A stretch of 64,000 nt of DNA from Pedobacter miscanthi (GTDB lineage Bacteria > Bacteroidota > Bacteroidia > Sphingobacteriales > Sphingobacteriaceae), in the NCBI RefSeq assembly GCF_003315595.1, contig NZ_QNQU01000019.1, positions 74,969 to 138,968 of the forward strand, given 5' to 3'. Each line of letters opens with the position of its first letter. The first letter of the stretch is position 1. Positions 52,669 to 60,766 of this stretch are shown in pieces. A model generated the notes under the pieces. The model was not told the origin of the DNA and did no database searches. It saw only the letters and a program-made list of their open reading frames with translations. The position numbers and the translations under genes are program-made.

Positions 52669-54915
52669 CTAACGACTCAATGTATCGGTCGTATTGATTA
52701 AAGTATCAGTTTTTATGTTGCCCGAAGCATCTGTTTTTTGTTCAATTCTGATTTCCTTCCTTACTTCTTGCTTATGTTCGCCTGCAATTGCCTTAACTGC
52801 GATATAAGGAGCAATAACCAGCGAAACAATCGACATTAATTTGATCAAAATGTTCATTGAAGGGCCGGAAGTATCTTTAAAAGGATCGCCAACAGTATCT
52901 CCGGTAACAGAAGCCTTGTGTGGTTCTGATTTTTTGTAGTGCATCTCTCCGTTAATCATTACACCTTGTTCGAATGATTTTTTGGCGTTATCCCATGCTC
53001 CGCCGGCATTACTCTGGAAAATTCCCATCAATACACCGGTTACAGTTACACCGGCCAGTAAACCGCCCAAAACTTCCGGACCAAAGGTAAAACCTACAAT
53101 TACGGGTGTAATCAGGGCAATTGCACCTGGCATCATCATTTCGCGGATGGATGCTTTGGTTGAAATGGCTACGCATTTTTCGTATTCAGGTTTGGCTTTG
53201 TACTCCATAATACCTGGAATTTCCCTGAACTGACGGCGCACTTCCTGCACCATGTCCATCGCCGCTTTACCAACTGCCTGGATACACAAAGCAGAGAAAA
53301 TAAAAGGGATCATTCCGCCTACAAATAAACCAGCCAGAACAGGTGCTTTATAGATATCGATGGCTGAAATACCGGCAATGCCCACAAAAGCTGCAAACAG
53401 AGCCAGCGAAGTTAAAGCAGCTGATGCAATGGCAAAACCTTTACCTGTGGCAGCAGTAGTGTTACCAACAGCATCTAAATTATCGGTACGTTCGCGTACT
53501 TCAGGTGGTAACTGGCTCATTTCTGCAATACCGCCGGCGTTATCTGCAATCGGTCCGAAGGCATCAATGGCCAACTGCATGGCTGTGGTGGCCATCATTC
53601 CTGCTGCGGCAATAGCTACACCGTACAAACCTGCAAAATGATAGGAAGCCATAATTCCTCCTGCCAGAACCAGAATCGGGATAACGGTAGATTTCATACC
53701 GACAGATAAACCTGCAATAATATTGGTGGCATGACCTGTTGAAGACTGCTGAATGATCGAATTTACAGGTCCTTTACCCATAGCCGTGAAATATTCGGTT
53801 ACAATACTCATAATCGTACCCACTACCAAACCTACAATAATTGCATAAAATACATTGATGCTCGAAAATTCGTAACCACGTAAGTTTAAAGTTTCAGGCA
53901 ACATCCATTTTACAATAAAGAAAGAGGCTACTGCTGTAATTATAATGGACGACCAGTTGCCTAAGTTCAGTGCATTTTGAACATTTGATTTTTCATCTTT
54001 AATGGTGACGAACCACGTGCCGATAATTGAAAATATAATTCCCAGTCCGCAAATTACCATGGGTAATAAAATTGGCGACATGCCTCCGAATTTATCTGTT
54101 ACATTAATTTCCTGTCCTAAAACCATTGTGGCTAAAATGGTTGCCACATAAGAACCAAATAAATCGGCGCCCATACCCGCAACATCGCCCACATTATCAC
54201 CTACGTTATCGGCAATGGTTGCCGGGTTACGCACATCATCCTCCGGGATTCCGGCTTCTACCTTCCCTACTAAATCGGCACCCACATCGGCAGCTTTGGT
54301 ATAAATACCTCCGCCTACACGGGCAAAAAGAGCAATTGATTCTGCTCCTAAAGAAAAACCGGTTAAAACTTCTATCGCGGTTTTCATTTCAACACTGTTA
54401 ACTGAAACTACATTGAAATGTTTAAGAAATACTATAAACAAACCACCTAATCCCAAAACGGCTAGTCCGGCAACCCCCAAACCCATTACGGTACCTCCGG
54501 TAAATGAAACTTTTAAGGCTTGCTTTAAACTTGTTCTGGCCGCTTGTGTGGTTCTTACATTGGCTTTAGTAGCCGATTTCATGCCGATATAACCTGCTGT
54601 AGCAGAAAATACCGCTCCGATAATAAAGGAAATTGAAATAATCCAGCTCGAATGCATTGGAACGCCTTTAATTTCGGTAATGGTTCCTGAGTAGGCCAAT
54701 AATGCTGCCGTAAAAACAGCAAAAATGCTCAATACCCTCCATTCGGCTTTCAAAAAGGCCATAGCACCATCTGCTATATAGCCTGCAAGCTCCTGCATGT
54801 TTTTATCACCTGCATCCTGCTTATTTACCCAGGCGCTTTTAATCATCATAACTATTATCCCAACTAGGCCCAAAGCCGGGATACAGTAAATTAAATTGTT
54901 TTGTAAAAAATCCAT
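52669..54915 (-). CDS. hppA: Membrane-bound proton-pumping pyrophosphatase (K+-dependent)
   Basis: A 748-residue inner membrane pump that uses pyrophosphate to move H+ or Na+ out. The catalytic loop has GGGIYTKAADVGADLVGKVE and DDVRNPATIADNVGDNVGD, giving the Mg/PPi ligands, and the end GDTVGDPFKDTSGPS. The GNTTAATGKGFAIASAAL motif has Ala where K+-independent pumps have Lys, which marks the K+-dependent class. About 16 membrane helices. The C-terminal KTDASGNIKTDTLINTTDTL tail is an added acidic extension of about 30 residues. The cation moved (H+ or Na+) cannot be set from this alone. Confidence 0.95.
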   Translation of the reverse strand: MDFLQNNLIYCIPALGLVGIIVMMIKSAWVNKQDAGDKNMQELAGYIADGAMAFLKAEWRVLSIFAVFTAALLAYSGTITEIKGVPMHSSWIISISFIIGAVFSATAGYIGMKSATKANVRTTQAARTSLKQALKVSFTGGTVMGLGVAGLAVLGLGGLFIVFLKHFNVVSVNSVEMKTAIEVLTGFSLGAESIALFARVGGGIYTKAADVGADLVGKVEAGIPEDDVRNPATIADNVGDNVGDVAGMGADLFGSYVATILATMVLGQEINVTDKFGGMSPILLPMVICGLGIIFSIIGTWFVTIKDEKSNVQNALNLGNWSSIIITAVASFFIVKWMLPETLNLRGYEFSSINVFYAIIVGLVVGTIMSIVTEYFTAMGKGPVNSIIQQSSTGHATNIIAGLSVGMKSTVIPILVLAGGIMASYHFAGLYGVAIAAAGMMATTAMQLAIDAFGPIADNAGGIAEMSQLPPEVRERTDNLDAVGNTTAATGKGFAIASAALTSLALFAAFVGIAGISAIDIYKAPVLAGLFVGGMIPFIFSALCIQAVGKAAMDMVQEVRRQFREIPGIMEYKAKPEYEKCVAISTKASIREMMMPGAIALITPVIVGFTFGPEVLGGLLAGVTVTGVLMGIFQSNAGGAWDNAKKSFEQGVMINGEMHYKKSEPHKASVTGDTVGDPFKDTSGPSMNILIKLMSIVSLVIAPYIAVKAIAGEHKQEVRKEIRIEQKTDASGNIKTDTLINTTDTLSR

Positions 54916-55217
54916 AGTTAATAATTGGTTTTATATTTGGTTAGTTGTTTATTGGTTAATTGGTCATTGGTTCAATAGTCATTGGTCATTTGGTTAACTG
55001 GTTAATTGTTTAAATTGGTTAATCGGCGCTGGTCGCCAAATGCCCGGCGCTAAGCTCATCGCTCCAAACTCTTCGCTAGCAACGCTCTAGCAAGATAACA
55101 AAATATTCTTGTGGTTAAAATTTTACAACAACTGTGAATAAATTTTTGTCATGGTAAAATAATATCCTACAATTTCTTTTTTTTAAATAAATTAGCCCCA
55201 AACTAAACAGAACTGAA
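54916..55217. repeat. Low-complexity tract and promoter gap before the serine/threonine-type permease
   Basis: 54931-55025 has GGTTAACTGG, GGTCATTGG and GGTTAATTG words as elsewhere. 55026-55100 is GC-rich (CGCTGGTCGCCAAATGCCC). 55100-55217 is AT-rich and leads to the + strand gene, with no clear TAnnTTTG box seen. No gene. Confidence 0.6.
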
Positions 55218-56669
55218 ATGGAAATTCAAAAGGAAGGTGAACCTTCTAAAAGAAAATTAAGCCTTTTTGACGCTACAATGCTGGTAATGGGTTCGATGAT
55301 TGGTAGCGGTATTTTTATCGTAAGTGCCGATATCATGAGGAATTTAGGTTCTGGTTATTGGTTAATTGTGGTTTGGATAATTACCGGTGTGATGACCGTT
55401 GCAGCTGCAATTTCTTATGGAGAGCTTTCTTCCATGTTTCCTAAAGCAGGCGGACAATACACTTATCTGAAAGAGATTTTTGGTAAAATGATGGGCTTCT
55501 TATACGGGTGGGGATTGTTCACTGTAATTCAAACAGGTACTATTGCTGCGGTAGCTGTTGCTTTTGGTAAGTTTACGGCTTATTTAATACCCGCCTTGAA
55601 CGATGCAGCGCCAATTTTCCAGAGTGGCAGTTATAAAATTACGTGGATCCAGATTTTAGCGATCGCTGTAATCCTTCTTTTAACCTATATTAATACCAAA
55701 GGCGTTGAAGGTGGTAAAATCTTACAGAATATTTTTACGGGTTCTAAAATTGTTGCTTTAATCGGATTGATTGTTTTAGGTTTTCTATTGGTTAAAAACA
55801 GTTTCTGGAGCGGAAATATGAGTCTTGGATGGAGTGCTTTTAACAACCTTAAAACAGATCCCAGCGGAAACCTCCTCAAATCGGGATGGGAATCCATTTC
55901 CGGAATGACTATAATGGGAGGGATTGCAGCGGCGATGGTAGGCTCGGTATTTTCGAGTGTAGCATGGGAAAATGTAACCTTTGTTTCTGGAGAGATCGAA
56001 AACCCAAGGAAAAATGTTGTACGATCGATGGTTTTGGGCACTACTGCAGTAATGATACTTTATTTAATGGTCAATTTTGTATACCTCAATACCTTAAACA
56101 GGGATAGTATTGCTTTTGCGCTAAACGATAGGGTTGCTGTTGTGGCCTCTGAGCAGATTTTCGGCAGCGGGGTAGGTACCATCGTAATTGCTGTACTCGT
56201 GATGATTTCTACCTTTGGTTGTGTTAACGGGATTGTATTGGCCGGTGCCAGGGTTTTTCAGAGCATGGCAGAAGATGGCATGTTTTTTAAAGCAGCACTT
56301 AAAAATAATAAAAATGGTGTTCCTGAAAAATCACTTTGGATGCAGGGAATCTGGGCTTCTGTTTTGTGTTTAAGCGGACAGTATGGAAATCTTTTAGACA
56401 TGATTTCTTTTGTTATCGTGCTGTTTTACATGATTACCGTTTTTGGCGTTATTTATTTAAGGATCAAAAAACCTAACGTCGAACGTCCTTATAAAACATG
56501 GTTATATCCCGTTACCCCAATTATTTACTTGCTGATCGGTGCTGCATTTTGCGTTTTGCTGCTGATTTATAAACAACAGTATACCTGGCCAGGACTTTTA
56601 ATTGTGATCCTGGGCGTTCCTGTTTATTTTTCATTAATAAAAAAGAACAGCAGGCTTAACCAGATATAA
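55218..56669 (+). CDS. APC superfamily amino acid permease (LAT/exchanger-like)
   Basis: A 483-residue permease of 12 helices. The opening LSLFDATMLVMGSMIGSGIFIVSADIMR and SMFPKAGGQYTYLKEIFGKMMGFLYGW (parts) are those of L-type amino acid exchangers (LAT). The central AMVGSVFSSVAWENVTFVSGE is the helix 6 to 7 region. It differs from the two CAT-like permeases (LGIGAIIGAG start) and is not a close paralogue. It would exchange or take up neutral amino acids. A strong terminator follows. Confidence 0.92.
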   Translation: MEIQKEGEPSKRKLSLFDATMLVMGSMIGSGIFIVSADIMRNLGSGYWLIVVWIITGVMTVAAAISYGELSSMFPKAGGQYTYLKEIFGKMMGFLYGWGLFTVIQTGTIAAVAVAFGKFTAYLIPALNDAAPIFQSGSYKITWIQILAIAVILLLTYINTKGVEGGKILQNIFTGSKIVALIGLIVLGFLLVKNSFWSGNMSLGWSAFNNLKTDPSGNLLKSGWESISGMTIMGGIAAAMVGSVFSSVAWENVTFVSGEIENPRKNVVRSMVLGTTAVMILYLMVNFVYLNTLNRDSIAFALNDRVAVVASEQIFGSGVGTIVIAVLVMISTFGCVNGIVLAGARVFQSMAEDGMFFKAALKNNKNGVPEKSLWMQGIWASVLCLSGQYGNLLDMISFVIVLFYMITVFGVIYLRIKKPNVERPYKTWLYPVTPIIYLLIGAAFCVLLLIYKQQYTWPGLLIVILGVPVYFSLIKKNSRLNQI

Positions 56670-56690
56670 GCAATATTTAAATTCGTTTCC

Positions 56691-56728
56691 AAAACCCGCA
56701 GACTTTTAAAACCTGCGGGTTTTTTATA
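56691..56728 (+). terminator. Rho-independent terminator of the permease gene
   Basis: AAAACCCGCAG (56691-56701) and CTGCGGGTTTT (56713-56723) form an 11-bp perfect stem with the loop ACTTTTAAAAC (inner pairs possible), followed by a run of T. Confidence 0.88.
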
Positions 56729-56739
56729 CCCGAATAATT

Positions 56740-57000
56740 TGTTTTTTTTGAAAGCAGGGTTCCGTATCAATCGGTTCCGAAGGCCCTGCTGTCCGCTTTA
56801 CTTCGTGTCCGCTGCCATCAGGTTTATTTTGGTTGGTTTTGTGCAGGGAACAACGTTTTTAAACCCGACATAGCGGATACCGGCCCAGTGTTTAAGGCCT
56901 GCAGGCGCCCGCCTGAACGAACGGGCAGGCATGAGCATGTGGTGGGACTAACGTTGCAATAAAACCCAGGCTTTGCTTTACTAAAAAAGAATACACAATC
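56740..57000. repeat. GC-rich dispersed element in the gap before the T6SS cargo genes
   Basis: The GC content rises sharply over 56750-56950. It includes GAAAGCAGGGTTCCG and CCCTGCTGTCCGCTTTACTT as partial complements, and GCCCGCCTGAACGAACGGGC with paired GCCCG/CGGGC ends. No open frame of interest. The block looks like a repeat element of the same class as others in the genome. Confidence 0.45.
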
Positions 57001-57030
57001 CAAACCTATAACTGCCCAATCTGTTGCCCC

Positions 57031-57117
57031 TAACGCCTAACGCCTAACGCCTAACGCCTAACGCCTAACGCCTAACGCCTAACGCCTAACGCCTAACGCC
57101 TAACGCCTAACGCCTAA
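57031..57117. repeat. Perfect tandem array of TAACGCC, 12 copies
   Basis: Twelve exact 7-base units fill 57031-57114, followed by TAA of a thirteenth. There is no base change among the units, which suggests a young or slippage-prone array. It lies about 275 bases upstream of the TssD remnant. Confidence 0.95.
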
Positions 57118-57391
57118 ACCCTTCAAAAACCGTATCATTTTTAAGACTTGAAATATAAATTTGATTCCTGACCTATTACTATATAGAAAACTTTTCAACA
57201 ATTTTACACAACCTATGGTATTAGTTAAAATGCGGTTTTAAGCCATTTAAGCTTTGGTTTTCTTTTATTTTGATTTCGCATTAATGATTGTTAATGAGGC
57301 TGATGCCTCACAATTGGCCTGATATTTGGTTTATAAAGCGTAGTAGCAGCAGCTACACTAATCAAATTTTTAACCTTTAAACTTTAAAACT

Positions 57392-57547
57392 ATGGCTTTC
57401 AAAGCTGGATTAAATTTTTCAGGCAAAGGGTACCCGGTACTTCAGTATGCCTATGCGTTAAACCGTGATGTAAATATATTTGGAAATCCCTGTTCCAATA
57501 GTTACGGTACCAATACAAATATCAGATCAGGCGAAAACCTGGATTAA
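57392..57547 (+). pseudogene. Truncated Hcp (TssD) remnant of a Bacteroidota T6SS
   Basis: An ATG at 57392 opens a 51-residue frame starting MAFKAGLNFSGKGYPVLQYA and continuing YALNRDVNIFGNPCSNSYGT to IRSGENLD before TAA. The MAFKA opening and the G-K-x-Y-x-VL-Q-x-x-YxLNRDxxxxGNPxS pattern are typical of Bacteroidota Hcp (TssD), which is about 130 residues. The normal sequence after GT would go on to a beta-sheet that is absent here, so the gene is cut after the first third. It may be a relic left when the cargo genes moved in, or a degenerate Hcp. It precedes the lipoprotein of the effector module by about 90 bases. Confidence 0.75.
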
Positions 57548-57563
57548 TTATCCTAATGTTCAT

Positions 57564-57581
57564 TTGAGTTGTTAAACTCAA
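57564..57581. other. Small hairpin after the TssD remnant
   Basis: TTGAGTT (57564-57570) and AACTCAA (57575-57581) pair perfectly around GTTA. No T run follows, so a terminator role is weak. A second hairpin TGAGGC-TGAT-GCCTCA lies upstream at 57295-57310. Confidence 0.4.
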
Positions 57582-57637
57582 TGCTATTGCCGCTTAACGC
57601 CAACCGCTATTTGCTTGGCACTTTTTTAACCTTTAAC

Positions 57638-58195
57638 ATGCAGATTATGCGCTCATCTTTTCGTTATAATATATTTTTTGTTTTGCTATACCTGATAGGT
57701 ATCTGTTTTGCAGGTTGTAATGAAGATAGTAAGCCCGTCAATAACCACGTAACAGAAAAAGTAAATATTACCGATCTTTTTCTTTCCTACACCGATTCTG
57801 TGGCAAAACTTCCCTTAAACAGCTTTAATAAAGCCGGTATAGTATCATTAAATAAAACATTTGCTGATAAATTACCATTAACCATATATAACGGTAAACA
57901 AGAAAGTGATGATAAAAATATTATCGTTCAAGCTTACCAAAATAACAATACTGCTGCTATAAGCGCAGGGATGATATTACTGGTACCAAAATCTATTACC
58001 GACTCATTACATGTAGGCGATTTTACCCATCGTTTCGGAAATATTAAAAAAGAAGAATCAATTTCTGTCACCGAACAGCCACTTCCTGTTGAAATAAATA
58101 TAGATGCCCATACATCGATTAAATTAACTTTTAACAATAATGAAAAACTCGATCGTGCCCAGGTAACCATGGTTGAGGTTTTAAAATATAGATAA
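57638..58195 (+). CDS. Lipoprotein, candidate immunity protein of the L,D-transpeptidase-like effector
   Basis: A 185-residue protein from the ATG at 57638 (another ATG at 57647; the frame is also open up to 57569 but those residues do not look like a signal). Signal peptide with lipobox ICFAGC gives a lipid-anchored Cys27, then a soluble beta-rich domain without known motif (VNITDLFLSYTDSVAKLP; ISAGMILLVPKS). It ends six bases before the L,D-transpeptidase-like gene. Periplasmic lipoproteins are the usual location for immunity against peptidoglycan-acting T6SS effectors. That is inference from position and export, not from sequence homology. Confidence 0.6.
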   Translation: MQIMRSSFRYNIFFVLLYLIGICFAGCNEDSKPVNNHVTEKVNITDLFLSYTDSVAKLPLNSFNKAGIVSLNKTFADKLPLTIYNGKQESDDKNIIVQAYQNNNTAAISAGMILLVPKSITDSLHVGDFTHRFGNIKKEESISVTEQPLPVEINIDAHTSIKLTFNNNEKLDRAQVTMVEVLKYR

Positions 58196-58201
58196 AAAAC
58201 A

Positions 58202-58918
58202 ATGAATACGCTCGTAAAAATTAAGGAATATGATGCACACGGTGGACCTTCTAACGTTAAAATGGGGGGCGATGGCCATTCGCAAACCTCCACAACTACA
58301 GGTAGGTTTGTGATTAAAAGCATCGAAAAACATGTGAGTTATGGCCGTTATGCCATGTGGTCGGGCATTGCCTGGGGAACCGAAGTGAAAATAAGTGGCA
58401 ATATTGTGATGGTGAAGCAGCTTGGCAGCTGGAAAAAATTAACCGATGTAAATGCTCAGTGGGGAAAATATAAAAACGATCAGAAAGGCGTTACCGATGC
58501 CGTACTTAAATACCAGCGCGATCTTTATCCCAATTCACCGATCCCAACCAAATGGCTTTTTAACGATTTCGGGCATATTTCGGTGAAGTATTTTAAAGAT
58601 ACAAACAACGACCGGAAAATGAACGGAAAGGAATATATCATGGGTGATTTTATCCATACCACCCCACCCGATGAGGCCGCAACAGCAGGGGGAAGAATTT
58701 TCCAGCTGGCAGAATCGCATGGTTGTATCCATGTACGACCAAATGATATCGATACCATGATCGGAAATGGTTATCTGAAAAAAGGCAATACTATAGAAGT
58801 GCATCCCTACAATAAAAAAATGATAGAGGCTTCGCCAAAACGAAATGCAGCAGGAACGCAATTTGAAGTGCATTTCTATCCCGGACTTTATAAAATTGCA
58901 GTTTATAAAACAATGTAG
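58202..58918 (+). CDS. YkuD-like L,D-transpeptidase domain protein, candidate T6SS effector
   Basis: A 238-residue protein with no signal peptide or membrane helix. The catalytic motif of the L,D-transpeptidase (YkuD) fold is SHGCIHV at residues 172-178 with nucleophile Cys175 and the upstream His152 in GDFIHTTP; a TTTGRFVI element near 31-38 matches the family's GTF core. The enzymes form or alter 3-3 cross-links in peptidoglycan. As the protein stays in the cytosol by default, it needs a delivery route. It lies 35 bases upstream of vgrG, next to a lipoprotein, which is the layout of T6SS effectors such as the Tlde1 group. The cargo reading is inference. Confidence 0.75.
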   Translation: MNTLVKIKEYDAHGGPSNVKMGGDGHSQTSTTTGRFVIKSIEKHVSYGRYAMWSGIAWGTEVKISGNIVMVKQLGSWKKLTDVNAQWGKYKNDQKGVTDAVLKYQRDLYPNSPIPTKWLFNDFGHISVKYFKDTNNDRKMNGKEYIMGDFIHTTPPDEAATAGGRIFQLAESHGCIHVRPNDIDTMIGNGYLKKGNTIEVHPYNKKMIEASPKRNAAGTQFEVHFYPGLYKIAVYKTM

Positions 58919-58953
58919 CCAATTGTGCTACCGGTACAGTAAATGAATACACT

Positions 58954-60759
58954 ATGGAAAACAAACTTATCGTAGAAATCAGTATTGAAGATTCGGCAAT
59001 TCCACATTTTGCCTCTTTTAATCTGCTACAGGCTTTTAACCAGCACCATTATTTTGAACTGCATTTTAACCACGACCAGCTGGGCGCACCAGGTTTAATC
59101 AGTTTAGACGATAGCCGCGATTTTGTAGGTAAAACCCTCACCGCTTCTTTTGGTCATTCACCAGAAAATTTGCAACATTTTGCAGGTCTGGTTACAAAAG
59201 TAGAACTCTCACAAAGCCATGGTTATCATGGCGTACTCGTTGTAAGTGGATATAGTCCTACTATATTAATAGACCGCGGCCCGGATTTAGGTTCTTATCT
59301 CGATAAGGATCTGGATACCATTGTTAAGCTGGCTACCAAAGATACGCCGGCTAACGATTTGGCGATCGTAAGTAATGCATCAAGAAAAACGGCAATCGAT
59401 TATCTTATCCAATACCGCGAAAGTGATTTCGAATTCCTGAACCGCTTGTCAGGCGAGTACCACGAATGGTTTTATTACGATGGTAAACAGCTTAATTTCG
59501 GGAAACCTGATAAACAGAAAGAGGTAGCACTTTTTTATGGTCGTGATGTATTCAACCTGCAATATGCAATGGAAGTTTCGCCCATTAAATACAAGCGTTT
59601 TGCCTACAATCCCAAACAGGATGAAATGTTACACAGCGAAAGTGCGGGCAAGGCGGATGGAAACCCAGATTTGTCGCATGCCATCAAGGCATCCAACACG
59701 ATGTACAGCAAAACTTTCAATCAGCCATCTCTGATCAGGGTTGACAATAGCAGCGATATCAAAAGCCATGTAGAAAACGAAGAAAAAGCACACATCAGCG
59801 AATTGTTAAAAATTAATGCAGGTGGCGATAATGCAGGGCTTAGTATTGGCAGCATTGCCGAAATAACCATGAGCATCAGAAAAGAACTGGCTTTTTCTAC
59901 CGAAAGTTTAGGGAAGTTCCTCATCACAAACATTAACCACCAGATTGATGGAACAGGTAAATACAGCAATACTTTCGAAGGTTTGGTGGCTACCACTGAG
60001 CGTATAAAGGTAAAAAATTACCAAAAACCGCAATCGGATATGCAACTGGCCGATGTGGTTGATAACGATGATCCGCAGGGGCAGGGCCGGGTGAAGGTGA
60101 AGTTTAAATGGGAATGCCAAACCAACGATCCTACCGAATGGCTAAGGGTAATCAGCCCGAATGCAGGTAACGGAGATACGGGAAAAAACCGGGGCTTCCA
60201 TGTCATCCCCGAAAAAGGAGACCAGGTAGTAATTGCTTTCGAAGAAGGTAATGTGGCCCGGCCTGTAGTAATGGGCAGTGTTTACCATGGAAAAAGCGGC
60301 GATAGCAGCGGCTTTAAAAATAGTAATGTAAAAGGCATGACTTCGAGAAAAGGAAGCTGTTTAAGTTTTGATGACCTAAACCACGCTTTGAATCTCGGTA
60401 CCAATGCAGCCAATTTTGTAAAAATAGAAAATGGCCCGGGGCTGATTACAGCAGAATCTGCTGAAACGATCGTAATTAAAACGGGTTTAAGCAGTATTAC
60501 AATGAAGAAAGACGGAACGATTGATATTATTGGCGAAATCATTAATATTCAAGGGAAGAACTCGGTGAACATCAATTGGGGCGATAAATCTGGGATTAGT
60601 GTATTTGTAGGTAAATCAGGTTATACCAATTACAGTTTTGATGGAAAAACCAAGAAAGAATCTGTAACTGAGGGGATTTCCGTAACCAGTGGAACAACAA
60701 TTCTTTCAAAATCGGATGGGGTACAAACGATAAATGGTAGTCAAGTAGATATTAATTAA
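58954..60759 (+). CDS. VgrG/TssI spike protein of a type VI secretion system
   Basis: A 601-residue spike protein of the phage gp27-gp5 type. The first 350 residues form the gp27-like barrel part (for example EISIEDSAIPHFASFNLL and KVELSQSHGYHG). Residues about 368-445 are the gp5 OB-fold: DNDDPQGQGRVKVKFKWEC and then GFHVIPEKGDQVVIAFEEGN and ARPVVMGSVYHG. The rest (SSITMKKDGTIDIIGEIINIQ, in parts) is a beta-helix spike end. There is no C-terminal effector domain, so it probably carries its cargo through separate proteins. The neighbours fit that: effector candidate upstream, a PAAR-like protein downstream. Confidence 0.92.
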   Translation: MENKLIVEISIEDSAIPHFASFNLLQAFNQHHYFELHFNHDQLGAPGLISLDDSRDFVGKTLTASFGHSPENLQHFAGLVTKVELSQSHGYHGVLVVSGYSPTILIDRGPDLGSYLDKDLDTIVKLATKDTPANDLAIVSNASRKTAIDYLIQYRESDFEFLNRLSGEYHEWFYYDGKQLNFGKPDKQKEVALFYGRDVFNLQYAMEVSPIKYKRFAYNPKQDEMLHSESAGKADGNPDLSHAIKASNTMYSKTFNQPSLIRVDNSSDIKSHVENEEKAHISELLKINAGGDNAGLSIGSIAEITMSIRKELAFSTESLGKFLITNINHQIDGTGKYSNTFEGLVATTERIKVKNYQKPQSDMQLADVVDNDDPQGQGRVKVKFKWECQTNDPTEWLRVISPNAGNGDTGKNRGFHVIPEKGDQVVIAFEEGNVARPVVMGSVYHGKSGDSSGFKNSNVKGMTSRKGSCLSFDDLNHALNLGTNAANFVKIENGPGLITAESAETIVIKTGLSSITMKKDGTIDIIGEIINIQGKNSVNINWGDKSGISVFVGKSGYTNYSFDGKTKKESVTEGISVTSGTTILSKSDGVQTINGSQVDIN

Positions 60760-60766
60760 GTTAGCT

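Noticed and set aside
57031..57117. CRISPR or telomere-like end
   Set aside because: Seven-base units without spacers are a plain tandem repeat, and the sequence continues with normal genes on both sides.
57569..57637. Upstream start for the lipoprotein of the effector module
   Set aside because: The first 23 residues (MLNSMLLPLNANRYLL...) overlap a hairpin and would bury the signal peptide; the ATG at 57638 or 57647 gives a normal lipoprotein signal.
60018..60206. Antisense frames inside vgrG
   Set aside because: Several long minus-strand frames exist, but they are shadows of a clearly coding plus-strand gene with matching codon pattern.
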